A stretch of DNA of 64,000 nt from Williamsia phyllosphaerae (GCF_014635305.1 NZ_BMCS01000001.1:434001-498000); one strand, 5' to 3'; shown: positions 16,523-25,145, numbered from the stretch's first letter. The notes: generated from the sequence alone by a model not told the origin. Numbers and translations: made by a program.

Positions 16523-17701
16523 ATGACCGACTCCTCCTCCACACCGGCCCGGCCACTTGACGGGATCGTGATCGCTGATCTGTCGCGGGTGCTGGCCGGC
16601 CCGTACGCCACCATGCTGCTCGCCGACATGGGCGCTGAGGTCATTAAGGTCGAAAGCCCCGGCGGCGACGACACCCGATCCTGGGTGCCACCGGTCCGCG
16701 AGGACGGGGTCTCGACCTACTACGCAGCGATCAATCGCAACAAGAAGTCGATCGTCCTGGATTTCAAAAACGACGACGACCTCGCCGTCGCCCAGGCATT
16801 GACCGCCCACGCCGACGTCGTGGTCGAAAACTTCAAACCCGGTGGCCTCAAACGGTTCGGCCTCGACTACGACTCCGTGCGTGACCGCAACGACCCGGTC
16901 GTCTACTGCTCGATCAGCGGATTCGGCACCGCCGAAGGGGCATCGCTGCCGGGCTACGACCTCATCGTGCAAGCCATGTCCGGTCTGATGAGCTTGACCG
17001 GCGACAGCGATGGCCCCGCCTACCGCGCCGGGATCAGCGTGTTCGACGTCATGGCCGGGTTGCACTCCACCATAGGGATTCTCGCCGCCCTGCGGTTGCG
17101 CTCGGAGACCGGGCGAGGCCAGCACATCGAGACCAGCCTGATGGCCTCGGCGATGAGCGGTCTGGTCAACCAGACCTCGGCCTACGTCGCCGGCGGGGTG
17201 ACACCGACCCGGATGGGCAACGCGCATCCGAGCCTGTTCCCCTACGAACCGCTGCCCACCGCAGACAACGACCTGATCATCACCGCGGGCAACGACAACC
17301 AGTTCCGCAAACTCGTCGAGGTCCTCGGGGTCCCCGAACTCGCCGACGACGAACGCTTCGCCCGCAACGAGGGCCGCACCGAGCGCCGCGAGGAGCTGCG
17401 GCCGCTGCTCGTCGAACGCCTCGCCACCCAACCCGCGGCGTACTGGTTCGACAAACTCAACGCCGTCGGCGTGCCCAACGGACCGATCAACACCATCGCC
17501 GAAGGTGTGCAATACGCCGAGAAGCTGGGGCTCAACCCGGTCGTGCAGGTCGGTGACGACGCTGTGCCCGGGGTGCGTAACCCGATCACGTTCTCCACCT
17601 TCACCCCCCGCTACGACCTCGCCCCGCCGGCCCTGGGCGCAGACAGCGACGCCGTCCGCGACTGGCTGTCCACCCCCGCCACCCGAGGAGACCAGAAATG
17701 A
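16523..17701 (+). CDS. CaiB/BaiF class III CoA transferase
   Basis: A 392-residue family III CoA transferase. It has the N-terminal LDGIVIADLSRVLAGPYATMLLADMG signature, VVVENFKPGGLKRFGLDY, and the likely catalytic Asp in VFDVMAG near residue 174. These enzymes transfer CoA between carboxylic acids through an aspartyl-CoA intermediate. The ATG has GGAAAGGA upstream, and its stop overlaps the citryl-CoA lyase-like gene (ATGA). The pairing suggests activation of a citrate-like acid to its CoA ester, which the next enzyme cleaves. Confidence 0.85.
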   Translation: MTDSSSTPARPLDGIVIADLSRVLAGPYATMLLADMGAEVIKVESPGGDDTRSWVPPVREDGVSTYYAAINRNKKSIVLDFKNDDDLAVAQALTAHADVVVENFKPGGLKRFGLDYDSVRDRNDPVVYCSISGFGTAEGASLPGYDLIVQAMSGLMSLTGDSDGPAYRAGISVFDVMAGLHSTIGILAALRLRSETGRGQHIETSLMASAMSGLVNQTSAYVAGGVTPTRMGNAHPSLFPYEPLPTADNDLIITAGNDNQFRKLVEVLGVPELADDERFARNEGRTERREELRPLLVERLATQPAAYWFDKLNAVGVPNGPINTIAEGVQYAEKLGLNPVVQVGDDAVPGVRNPITFSTFTPRYDLAPPALGADSDAVRDWLSTPATRGDQK

Positions 17702-18522
17702 CCGACCCGAACGGTGCTGTGCCGACGTATCCGACATCGTTGGGGACCTCGACGGCCACCGAGATCAACCTCCTCGGCCACGACCTCGCCGGGGAACTGA
17801 TGGGCAAGATCAGCTTCGGTGAACTCGCCTACTGGCTCGTCGCGACCCGCCGCCCCACCCCCGGACAGCTGCGTGTCTTCGAAGCGGTCCTCGTTGCTCT
17901 GGCCGATCACGGGTTCACCCCCACCGCGATCGCCGCCCGCGTCACCTACCTCAGCGCCCCGGACTCGCTGCAGGGCGCGCTCGCCGCAGGACTGCTCGGT
18001 GGCGGATCCCGGTTCCTCGGCGTGACCGAGGACTGCGGACAGTTCCTGCACGCGGCGATCACCGATCACACCGCGAACGGAAACGCGCTGCCCACCACCG
18101 ACGCCGACTGGGATGAGATGGCCCTCGACGCGATCGCCCGGCAGAAGCAGACCGGCAAACACGTTCCCGGCCTGGGCCATCCCAACCACAAAGACGGCGA
18201 CCCCCGCACCCCGGTGCTCATCGGCATCGCCGAAGACGCCGGCGTCAAGGGCCCGCATCTGCGGCTGTTCGAGGCAATCGGCCGGATGAGTGAACGCGGT
18301 GTCGGACGCAAACTGCCCCTCAACGGTGCCGGGGTGTGTGGCGCCGCGTTGGCCGACATCGACCTGCCGGTCGAACTGCTCCGCGGATTCGCGCTGTTGG
18401 CCCGCTGCGCGGGACTCCTCGGGCAACTCGCCGAGGAACATCGCGCACCTATCGCCAACCAGATCTACATGAGCGTCGACCGCAACGCCTACTACGTCGA
18501 ACCCGACCTGCCCGCAACATAA
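17698..18522 (+). CDS. Citryl-CoA lyase / citrate synthase-like protein
   Basis: A 274-residue protein, much shorter than citrate synthase (about 370-430) and typical of stand-alone citryl-CoA lyase-like proteins. The active-site region GLGHPNHKDGDPR (His near 161 and 164) and PLNGAGVCGAALADI correspond to the citrate synthase catalytic and CoA-binding parts. Such enzymes split citryl-CoA-like thioesters into acetyl-CoA (or an acyl-CoA) and a 2-oxoacid. Coupled to the CoA transferase, it probably performs the last carbon-carbon cleavage of the pathway. Confidence 0.78.
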   Translation: MTDPNGAVPTYPTSLGTSTATEINLLGHDLAGELMGKISFGELAYWLVATRRPTPGQLRVFEAVLVALADHGFTPTAIAARVTYLSAPDSLQGALAAGLLGGGSRFLGVTEDCGQFLHAAITDHTANGNALPTTDADWDEMALDAIARQKQTGKHVPGLGHPNHKDGDPRTPVLIGIAEDAGVKGPHLRLFEAIGRMSERGVGRKLPLNGAGVCGAALADIDLPVELLRGFALLARCAGLLGQLAEEHRAPIANQIYMSVDRNAYYVEPDLPAT

Positions 18523-18567
18523 TCGCCACCCCGGCCCCGCACGCCGGCACGCATCACAGGAGATCGC

Positions 18568-19428
18568 ATGGCACCGCTCGCCGCCGTTCTAGGCACCACC
18601 CACCACCCGTTCTATTACAAAGCCTCCACCGCCACCGGCGATGACCGGCCACCGTTCGCCGACGAATGGCAACGCAAAGTCGAGGCATATCGCGAAACGC
18701 TGACCGCCGCGCAACCCGACATCCTCGTCATGGTCGGGGCTGATCACTTCCACCAGTTCTTCCTCGACAACTACCCCACCTTCCTGATCGGGAAAGCCCC
18801 CCGCTACGACGCCACGTTCTACAACGAACAGCGCGAATTCGGCATCCCCACCTATGTTCTCGACGGCCACGAGGACCTCTCGGGCTACCTGCTCCAGGGG
18901 CTCATGGACCGCGGGTTCGACTTCTCGTTCAGCAACGAACTCAAGATCGACCACTCCATCATCTGCCCGATCATCACCACCCGCCCCGAGGCCGACCTGC
19001 CGGTGGTGCCGATCTACACCAACATCTTCGCCCCGCCGCTGCCGTCGCCGAAACGGTTCTGGGACCTCGGCCGCGCCATCCGCGAAGTCATCGACGAATA
19101 CCCCTCCGACAAGCGGATCGCCGCCATCGGCAGCGGGCACCTGTCCCTCGAGCTCGGTGGGCCCCGACAGTTCGGTGAACACGGCCCCGACCCCGAATTC
19201 GACGCCAACGCCATCGAGTGGCTCGCCAACGGCGACATCGAGGCCATCCTCGACAACGTCACCCTCGAGACCCTCGCCGGACACGGCAACGCCACCCACG
19301 GATTCATGGACCTCATCCTCATGATGGGAATTGCCGGACCCGAAAAGGCCGCCTACGTCGATAATTTCGACCTTTATCACACGATGGAGGCCTACTTCAC
19401 CTGGTACCCGAACGGAGCGCCGGCATGA
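18568..19428 (+). CDS. LigB-like extradiol dioxygenase catalytic subunit
   Basis: A 286-residue class III (LigB-type) extradiol ring-cleavage dioxygenase subunit. Metal-ligand His residues are expected in GTTHHPFYY (near 9-17) and in the acid/base segment VGADHFHQFF. IGSGHLSLEL near residue 190 is a further family landmark. Non-haem Fe(II) enzymes of this type cleave catecholic rings such as protocatechuate, gallate or related hydroxypyridines with O2. The ATG follows a GGAGAT site, and the stop overlaps the alpha subunit gene (ATGA), so both subunits are made together. Confidence 0.85.
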   Translation: MAPLAAVLGTTHHPFYYKASTATGDDRPPFADEWQRKVEAYRETLTAAQPDILVMVGADHFHQFFLDNYPTFLIGKAPRYDATFYNEQREFGIPTYVLDGHEDLSGYLLQGLMDRGFDFSFSNELKIDHSIICPIITTRPEADLPVVPIYTNIFAPPLPSPKRFWDLGRAIREVIDEYPSDKRIAAIGSGHLSLELGGPRQFGEHGPDPEFDANAIEWLANGDIEAILDNVTLETLAGHGNATHGFMDLILMMGIAGPEKAAYVDNFDLYHTMEAYFTWYPNGAPA

Positions 19429-19790
19429 GCAAGTACTACGTCAACAAATTTCTGTTCACCGTCGACCGCGACCCCGACTACCTCGACGCCTACACCAAAG
19501 ACCCCAAGAAATTCGTTGACCACTGGGAAGAAGAGATCGGGCCCAAACTCAGCGACAGCGAAACCAGCACCGTCAACGCGCTGACCGACGACGAACGCGC
19601 CGCCCTGATTAACCACGACTACGTCGCACTGTTCGAGATGGGCGCCCACTTCTTCCTCAACCTCACCCTGTTTATCGCCATCTACGACGAAACCTGGACC
19701 CTCGAAAAAGGACCGCTGTCGTTTCAGCGTGAATTCGGTGCACGCCTGCAGCACTGGCGCGACAAGCCCTACCCGTCGGTGGCGACCTAG
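19425..19790 (+). CDS. LigA-like extradiol dioxygenase small subunit
   Basis: A 121-residue all-helical protein resembling the alpha subunit (LigA) of protocatechuate 4,5-dioxygenase. DPDYLDAYTKDP and the LTDDERAALINHDYVALFEMGAH region are the typical LigA core, in which the small subunit closes over the active site of LigB. It overlaps the catalytic subunit gene by four bases. The N-terminal extension with KKFVDHWEEEIGPKLSD differs from plain LigA, so substrate preference may be unusual. Confidence 0.8.
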   Translation: MSKYYVNKFLFTVDRDPDYLDAYTKDPKKFVDHWEEEIGPKLSDSETSTVNALTDDERAALINHDYVALFEMGAHFFLNLTLFIAIYDETWTLEKGPLSFQREFGARLQHWRDKPYPSVAT

Positions 19791-19873
19791 CGCACCACCC
19801 GCCCCCGGACGGCGACCGCCCCGCCTTCCCGGGGGACGCACCATGCCGACTGTCGAGCGAGAGGAACCCCGCG

Positions 19874-20464
19874 ATGCAGCCGTTCACCACCGTCTCCGGT
19901 ATCGCGGTGCCACTGCGACGCAGCGGTGTCGACACCGACCAGATCTGCCCGTCGCGGTACATGAAACGCATCACCCGCACCGGCTACGACGACGCATTGT
20001 TCGCGACGTGGCGCACCGACGAGCAATTCATCCTCAACACCACCCCGTATAGCGACGGGACCATCCTGCTCGCCGGCGCCGACTTCGGCATCGGCTCGTC
20101 TCGTGAGCACGCAGTGTGGGCGTTGTGGGACTACGGATTCCGTGCCGTCGTGTCCCCACGATTCGCTGACATCTTTCGCTCGAATGCCCTCAAAGCGGGG
20201 CTGCTCGCCGCACAGGTCGACAAGGCCGGCATCGAACACTTGTGGGCCGCCGCCGAGAACCACCCTAACGACCACATCCAGGTCGATCTGCACAACCGCA
20301 CAATCGCCGCCGGAGCCACGACTATCGACTTCGAGATCGACGACCACAGCCGCGACAAACTCCTCGCCGGACTCGATGACATCGACATCACCTTGCACCA
20401 CACCGACGACATCACCGCCTACGAGCAGCAACGCCCCGCGTGGAAGCCACGCGTCACCGGGTAA
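19874..20464 (+). CDS. LeuD/aconitase swivel-domain-like protein (orphan)
   Basis: A 196-residue protein of the 3-isopropylmalate dehydratase small-subunit family. The N-terminal VDTDQICPSRYMKR and the substrate-binding GSSREHA motif (near 75-82) are present. LeuD needs the [4Fe-4S] LeuC subunit for activity, but no leuC lies in this window. In this operon it could work with a chromosomal LeuC-like subunit to isomerise or hydrate a ring-cleavage product, by analogy with hydratases in related routes. A housekeeping leucine role is unlikely, given the catabolic setting. Confidence 0.82.
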   Translation: MQPFTTVSGIAVPLRRSGVDTDQICPSRYMKRITRTGYDDALFATWRTDEQFILNTTPYSDGTILLAGADFGIGSSREHAVWALWDYGFRAVVSPRFADIFRSNALKAGLLAAQVDKAGIEHLWAAAENHPNDHIQVDLHNRTIAAGATTIDFEIDDHSRDKLLAGLDDIDITLHHTDDITAYEQQRPAWKPRVTG

Positions 20465-20569
20465 CCCGATACAACACTGCATATCTCGGGCGTACCCCCA
20501 GAAATTTCGGCCCGGAACCAACCCTGCCTCAAACGTTCCGCACTCACGCAGCAGAAAGGACGCCGCGCT

Positions 20570-20890
20570 GTGACCGGTCCCATCAACGACAGGCTGACAA
20601 ACCGGTACAAGGGCCAACCCGCGACCCCTCCGCCACCAATCACCGGCAACTACGACTGGCAACTGAACGCCAACTGTCGCGGTCTAGACACCGACCTCTT
20701 CTATCCAGCGACGACCACACGCGGGAAAATTCGCGAACGCCACGAAGCCGCCGCAAAACAAATCTGCAGACAGTGCCCGGTCCGAGTTGCCTGTCACACC
20801 CACGCCATGCGCCATCATGAGCCGCACGGCGTCTGGGGCGGAACCACCCCTCGTGATCGCGCCCTGCTCACCGGACACACCACCCTATAA
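20570..20890 (+). CDS. WhiB-family iron-sulfur transcription factor
   Basis: A 106-residue WhiB-like protein. The four cysteines that hold a [4Fe-4S] cluster are at residues 36, 66, 69 and 75 (NCRG ... CRQCPVRVAC), followed by the GVWGG turn at 87-91 and a short basic tail. The GTG start lies downstream of CAGAAAGGA. WhiB proteins occur only in actinobacteria and their phages and plasmids, acting as redox-sensing partners of sigma factors. As a passenger of unit B it may control the element or the catabolic operon just upstream; there is no direct evidence for either. Confidence 0.9.
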   Translation: MTGPINDRLTNRYKGQPATPPPPITGNYDWQLNANCRGLDTDLFYPATTTRGKIRERHEAAAKQICRQCPVRVACHTHAMRHHEPHGVWGGTTPRDRALLTGHTTL

Positions 20891-21065
20891 AGTCGCTTGC
20901 TAGGGAATCTAACGCGACCGGTGTCGTCTTTCACGTACTGTCCCGGGGGCCGAGGCACCGACATAACGGAATGCTATGGGCGCGGAATGCCCAAGGCTGG
21001 ATCTCGCAACGCCGAGCGCTGCTCTTACAGCAGCCTTTCGCATCAAGGCCGCACTGTGAGCGCAA

Positions 21066-21929
21066 TTATTGGACCTCATTCCGTGGGTCATTGTTTTCAT
21101 AGTCCAAATCGACAAGATCCAAGAAAAGGGGATCGCCTGGCTCGTGTTTTACAAGGCCCGCTGTTCGCGAGAAGTCATACGACTTTTGGGTCCATCCATC
21201 CACCCCAGGACCCCACTGCCTATTCCTAGCAGCCCACAGTCGGAGCTTAATGTTGTCGGCATAGTAGCGCAACGTCACTTGCGGTGGGGTAAATATGTGC
21301 GAGCTTATTTTGATTGTGGGCATGAAACGCATTTGTCGGCGACCGACGTAGCGTAACCTCGGCGGCTTACCGGTGAATATATCTTCCCGACTTGTCGAAA
21401 TTTCCCACTGCTGGTTCATGGAATCAGTGAACTGGATAACTAGACGCCTCGTTGGCGAATAGGGCACGGTCAACTTCAGCCGTACAGAGGAGTTCGGCCC
21501 AATTCGGTCAACCCTCGCGTCCTGCCACATACTGTCACATGCTTTTCGGTAATCAGCCAGCCCGCGTTGCAGGTCGTCCTCTGTCGGCTTGCGCCGGTCA
21601 CGGCTCGGACCCAGTAAGACAAATCCCGCTACAATCTTGTATAACGGCAACGGTGATAGATATGCAGTTGCGGAGTACAGATATCGATCAGATGTGTTAT
21701 GTAGCTCTAGTTCTAACGGCTGGGGGTTCAAGGCGAGGATGCCCAGCGGCGCTGGGCTTACTTCTTCGAATCTAAGCATGATCGCCTGTTCGAACTGTCG
21801 CAATTTTGCGTCGCGTCGGTATACCTGCGCGGCTAACAAGAAGGCGGCACTGGAGCCGACAGAACCCACCCAGGCTGCGGCAGTGCCCCAGACGTCGGGG
21901 GAGAAGGGGAAGTCAAAAAGCTGGCCCAC
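21066..21929 (-). CDS. Hypothetical membrane-anchored protein
   Basis: A 287-residue protein that I do not recognise. It has one hydrophobic segment near the N-terminus (WGTAAAWVGSVGSSAAFLLAA, about 14-34) followed by a basic stretch, so it probably sits in the membrane with the rest in the cytoplasm. The remainder looks beta-rich with no clear motif. The DNA is visibly more A/T-rich than the catabolic operon, a sign of separate origin. It lies between whiB and parB in unit B. A role in phage defence or element biology is possible, but nothing in the sequence decides. Confidence 0.6.
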   Translation of the reverse strand: MGQLFDFPFSPDVWGTAAAWVGSVGSSAAFLLAAQVYRRDAKLRQFEQAIMLRFEEVSPAPLGILALNPQPLELELHNTSDRYLYSATAYLSPLPLYKIVAGFVLLGPSRDRRKPTEDDLQRGLADYRKACDSMWQDARVDRIGPNSSVRLKLTVPYSPTRRLVIQFTDSMNQQWEISTSREDIFTGKPPRLRYVGRRQMRFMPTIKISSHIFTPPQVTLRYYADNIKLRLWAARNRQWGPGVDGWTQKSYDFSRTAGLVKHEPGDPLFLDLVDLDYENNDPRNEVQ

Positions 21930-22110
21930 CCCGCCATCTAAGGGGCCTGAACGCCTCTAAGCGTGTAGCGACATGCGCAAACCCTGAAGTAGCGAATCGA
22001 GCTGAAACGGCGCCGGCCCCACATGGCGTCGATTGACCCGGCGATGGCCGACGCCTCGCGCGGGCCCGGAAAAACACCGCACCAACCGCGGCCGTTCGGC
22101 ATTGCATGGT

Positions 22111-22977
22111 CTAGGTTGCGAGACGCCGGTACTTAATGAGGGCAATTATCTCGTCGATCTGGGGCTCGGTGTAGAGCTCACACATGGCTGTAACTACGTC
22201 CGTCGGTGCAGCTTTCGATCTCTGAATCGCACGAAGTACAACTGCGGAGATCGGGACCAGCTGCGCCCCCCGGTCTTCCGATCGCTCGCCTTTCGACTCG
22301 CCGGAACGTCTCTGCGCACGCCTCCAAGCTTCGACCTGCTGCGCCATGGGTACCTGCGCCAATGAACGAGCAAGGCGTACGGCGAGTTCACCCTGGCGCA
22401 GCGAGTGCTGGAGTTCGGGTGCCAGTTTGAGTAGGCCGCGGCGCTGGGAGACCCAGCCCGGGCTGCGGCCGAGTCGCTCGGCCGCGATTGTGGCGCTGCC
22501 GGTTTCGGTGACGAGTAGTTCGACGGCGTGGGCCTCCTCGAGGACGTCGAAGTCCTGGCGGTCGATGTTCTCCACAATTGCCGCCCACAGCACAGTGTCT
22601 TTCGAGCCAGCGATGGAGTCACGGATGACGACGTCCATGCCTGTCCGTTGGTAGTGGTGGCAGGCGGCGAGGCGTCGGCAGCCGTTGACCACGACCCACC
22701 GTGCGGCGCCCAACTGCGACGCGTCATCGGGCCACAGCGCCAACCAGGCCGAGCGACTCACTACGGTTCCGGGTTGCAGCTGTCGCTTGGCGATGGTGGC
22801 GAGGTCCTCGAGGTTGCCGACTTCGGCGCGCGGGTTACGTGGGTTGGCGACCAGCTGCGTGAGGGGCACGTTCGCCCGGAACACGCCATCCGAGTTTGTG
22901 GACGCGTCGACGGTGGAGCGGTCACCGACCGAGCCGGCCAGGTCCGAGAGATCGACGCGTCCACCGCGGCCGGCCAT
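22111..22977 (-). CDS. parB: ParB-family partition protein, copy B
   Basis: A 288-residue ParB-type protein. ATG 22977 overlaps the parA stop (ATGA) and gives an N-terminus aligned with the other copies. The N-terminal and HTH parts are close to copy A: the NGCRRLAACHHYQR box, ENIDRQDFDVLEEA, and GSATIAAERLGRSPGWVSQR. The last 70 residues differ strongly (ending DEIIALIKYRRLAT). The C-terminal domain is the dimerisation domain in this family, so copies may avoid forming mixed dimers. It closes the cargo of unit B. Confidence 0.88.
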   Translation of the reverse strand: MAGRGGRVDLSDLAGSVGDRSTVDASTNSDGVFRANVPLTQLVANPRNPRAEVGNLEDLATIAKRQLQPGTVVSRSAWLALWPDDASQLGAARWVVVNGCRRLAACHHYQRTGMDVVIRDSIAGSKDTVLWAAIVENIDRQDFDVLEEAHAVELLVTETGSATIAAERLGRSPGWVSQRRGLLKLAPELQHSLRQGELAVRLARSLAQVPMAQQVEAWRRAQRRSGESKGERSEDRGAQLVPISAVVLRAIQRSKAAPTDVVTAMCELYTEPQIDEIIALIKYRRLAT

Positions 22978-23672
22978 CAGTGCGCTCCGACTTCGAGTTC
23001 GAGGCACAACCGCTGAACGTCTTCGCGAGCTTGGAGCGCCACCCTGCTCGATCCATATTCGGTGACGACCCGACCTTCGGCTGCGGCGCGGGCGTGCACC
23101 TTGTAGTGGCGGACCACGGTGCGGGCCAGGGGCCATCCCCGTGAGCGGACGAACGCTTGCGTTTGTTCGAGGTCGGAGCGTCCGTCGCGTGGGTCCCAGT
23201 CGTTGACCACCACCACATAGGGGATGCCCAACGGTTCGATCACTTTCGTGATCGTGCGTGCGGTCGGGTCGAACGCCAACGGCTCGGGAACTATCGGCAC
23301 GATCACCAGATCCGCCGACCCCAACACCGCATCCAACGCGTAGCCGGTGCCACCATTGCCCGTCGCACCCGGGGTGTCGCCGATCCATCCCGGAGTGTCG
23401 ACGATGACGTGATCGACACCCGGCAGATGCCGAAGCCTCCCGAGCATCCCAACGTCGTCGTGGGCCTGGGCTATCCGGAACGGCAGATCCGCGACCCGAT
23501 CGGCCCACCACACCGCCGAACCCTGCGGATCGATCGACACCGCCAACACCGGCGACACCCCTCGCTCCCCCGCCGGGTCGACGAGGACGTCAGCCTTGAC
23601 CGCGGCGAGGTTCATCGCCAACGTCGACTTACCGACCCCACCCTTTTGATTCATCACCACATGCACACCCAT
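22977..23672 (-). CDS. parA: ParA-family partition ATPase, copy B
   Basis: A 231-residue ParA, nearly identical to copies A and C (Walker A KGGVGKST at 10-17). The open frame extends 72 codons further upstream, but those codons run through the palindrome and conserved block, so the ATG at 23672 is chosen. The leader GAGAGGTGGAGAAC supplies a ribosome-binding site. It is translationally coupled to parB copy B. Confidence 0.9.
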   Translation of the reverse strand: MGVHVVMNQKGGVGKSTLAMNLAAVKADVLVDPAGERGVSPVLAVSIDPQGSAVWWADRVADLPFRIAQAHDDVGMLGRLRHLPGVDHVIVDTPGWIGDTPGATGNGGTGYALDAVLGSADLVIVPIVPEPLAFDPTARTITKVIEPLGIPYVVVVNDWDPRDGRSDLEQTQAFVRSRGWPLARTVVRHYKVHARAAAEGRVVTEYGSSRVALQAREDVQRLCLELEVGAH

Positions 23673-23732
23673 GTTCTCCACCTCTCCGATCCGTCCGTAA
23701 ATGCCTGTCATCCCGCGCCGTGCGGCGCTGGT

Positions 23733-23748
23733 GTTTACCGCGGTAAAC
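23733..23748. promoter_or_regulatory. Perfect 16-bp palindrome upstream of parA, copy B
   Basis: Same GTTTACCGCGGTAAAC sequence as in copies A and C, again 61 bp upstream of the parA start. Flanking bases are not conserved, which points to selection on the palindrome itself. Confidence 0.75.
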
Positions 23749-23790
23749 CAGGCCGCTCGGCGGACCTCGGGCAGACGCTGTGCACGAGGA

Positions 23791-23811
23791 GACGTCGATC
23801 GAATACGGTTG
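23791..23811. promoter_or_regulatory. Conserved block upstream of parA, copy B
   Basis: Block ending TCGATCGAATACGGTTG, with a single change from copies A and C near its left end. Its start is 43 bp from the palindrome end, as in the other modules. Confidence 0.5.
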
Positions 23812-23986
23812 CTTAGGAGCAGGTTCGAATCGCGAGCAATCACGAGCTGGGGAAATACGCCCAGTCCGCAGACAGTCCGCAGCAGCACCGAAAGGCACCA
23901 TCACCTACCAACACCCACAACGCCGCTCACCAGCAGAAACAGTGAATCCTCAACTGCGTCAACAACACCAAACTCGCAGGTGCGCT

Positions 23987-24031
23987 CGTTCGGGACGAAG
24001 AGGTCGTGGGTTCGAATCCCGCCACCCCGAC
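23987..24031 (+). other. tRNA-Pro(CGG) 3' fragment, att core copy B
   Basis: Identical 45-bp tRNA-Pro 3' segment (anticodon loop to acceptor end) without a 5' half. It marks the boundary of units B and C. Confidence 0.8.
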
Positions 24032-24054
24032 GTGTTGGTTGAGACACAGAAGAG

Positions 24055-24084
24055 GCCCTGACCAGGGGAAAACCCGGTCAGGGC
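24055..24084 (+). terminator. Intrinsic terminator after tRNA fragment, copy B
   Basis: Same 9-bp stem (GCCCTGACC / GGTCAGGGC) with a 12-base loop, followed by a T-rich TTCCTCGTTT tail. Confidence 0.8.
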
Positions 24085-24434
24085 TTCCTCGTTTCTCGGT
24101 CCTGCGGGGTCTCGCTCGCGTCCGCACACAGTCCGCAGGAGAAAGAATCCGGGCCCATTTCAGGCCGGACTGCGCCGGTCGCGAGCAGTTGATCGCGTTG
24201 GACCAGCGTTGAGCAACATTGATCAGGCAAGCGTCCGCGACCCAATGTTGCATTGACTGTTTGTGCCCAACGAAGAGGTCAAATTCGCCTGGCGATCACG
24301 AACCCGCAGGTCAACGGCCAGACCGGACCGTCTCGTCCCGAGCCAAAAATGACTGGTTTTCGCTCAACTAAGAGGTCAGATATCGACAGCAGGACGGCCA
24401 CGATTTGTCTTATCCGCTGGCTACTATCCGGCGT

Positions 24435-25145
24435 ATGGGAATTGAGGGTCTGGACGAGCGGCAACAACTGGCCTTAATTGCCGAAATCGATTCGACCCGA
24501 AATCTGTTGGCGTATGGGCTGCGTGCACTCCGCACCGATGCGCTGATCGACAACATCCGCGACCCGATACTGACCGTGCTGTCCATCGGCCTCGAAAAGC
24601 TCTACAAACTCGCACTCGGACTGGCCGCTTTGGACGACAACGGCCGCTGGCCACCCGTGAGCGTGATGCGAGGACACGGCCACGGGGTGAAGAACATGCA
24701 CGAGAAAGTCTGGCGCGAGCTACGGAAGCGTACGGGCGGGAACATCTATCTAATCCAGCTAATGGACGCAGCTACCGAGGATCCAATTCTCGTACCGATG
24801 GTGGACTGTCTGGACATGTACGGCCTGCAGGGACGTTTCTACTTCCTCGACCTGTTGGGTGATGAACCGCAGCAGCGTGACGCACCGCAGAGGTGTTGGA
24901 TCGCGGTGGAGACGGCGGCGTGCAACGCGTCCGAAAACCTTCGGCAACTGCGCGCGAACCTCTCCGACGATCCATCCAGCGCCGCCGCAGACAGAACCCT
25001 GCGTCTCGCACTCAGGGACCGGATAGCCACCTCGATCGAGGTGGCCTGGGAAACCGTCGCCCAGTACGGCAGGATGCATGCCCTCGGACACACCGGAGAG
25101 GTCTTCGGTACAGAGGTACGACCCACCGCAGTTGGACGGCAATAA
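24435..25145 (+). CDS. Hypothetical helical protein, weakly HEPN-like
   Basis: A 236-residue protein predicted to be almost wholly helical. The segment LEKLYKLALGLAALDDNGRWP followed by RGHGHGVKNMHEKV resembles the GHxLxxL stretch of HEPN-type proteins, which include RNA-targeting toxins and phage-defence effectors; this is only a resemblance. ATG 24435 is preferred over an upstream TTG. No Shine-Dalgarno is seen, and a TACTAT hexamer lies 8 bases before the ATG, so the mRNA may be leaderless. It is the first gene of unit C and is not obviously part of the catabolic set. Confidence 0.55.
   Translation: MGIEGLDERQQLALIAEIDSTRNLLAYGLRALRTDALIDNIRDPILTVLSIGLEKLYKLALGLAALDDNGRWPPVSVMRGHGHGVKNMHEKVWRELRKRTGGNIYLIQLMDAATEDPILVPMVDCLDMYGLQGRFYFLDLLGDEPQQRDAPQRCWIAVETAACNASENLRQLRANLSDDPSSAAADRTLRLALRDRIATSIEVAWETVAQYGRMHALGHTGEVFGTEVRPTAVGRQ

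Larger units (their letters stand above)
23863..24138. repeat. Junction (att) region, copy B
   Basis: Second copy of the junction. Two AGTCCGCAG repeats lie on the left (23863-23882), then the conserved stretch, tRNA fragment and terminator, with GTCCGCA (24120-24126) and AGTCCGCAG (24130-24138) on the right. It separates unit B from unit C. The core-to-core distance is 13,410 bp to copy A and 12,366 bp to copy C. Confidence 0.75.

Noticed and set aside
15038..17737. Very long open frame (899 codons) on the minus strand opposite unit B genes
   Set aside because: It runs antisense to the amidohydrolase and CoA transferase, both with clear motifs. Its composition (Gly, Val, Asp, Arg-rich with no domain) is that of a high-GC shadow.
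19874..20464. Biosynthetic leuD of the leucine pathway
   Set aside because: No leuC precedes it, and it is in a catabolic operon inside an accessory unit, so a housekeeping role is unlikely.
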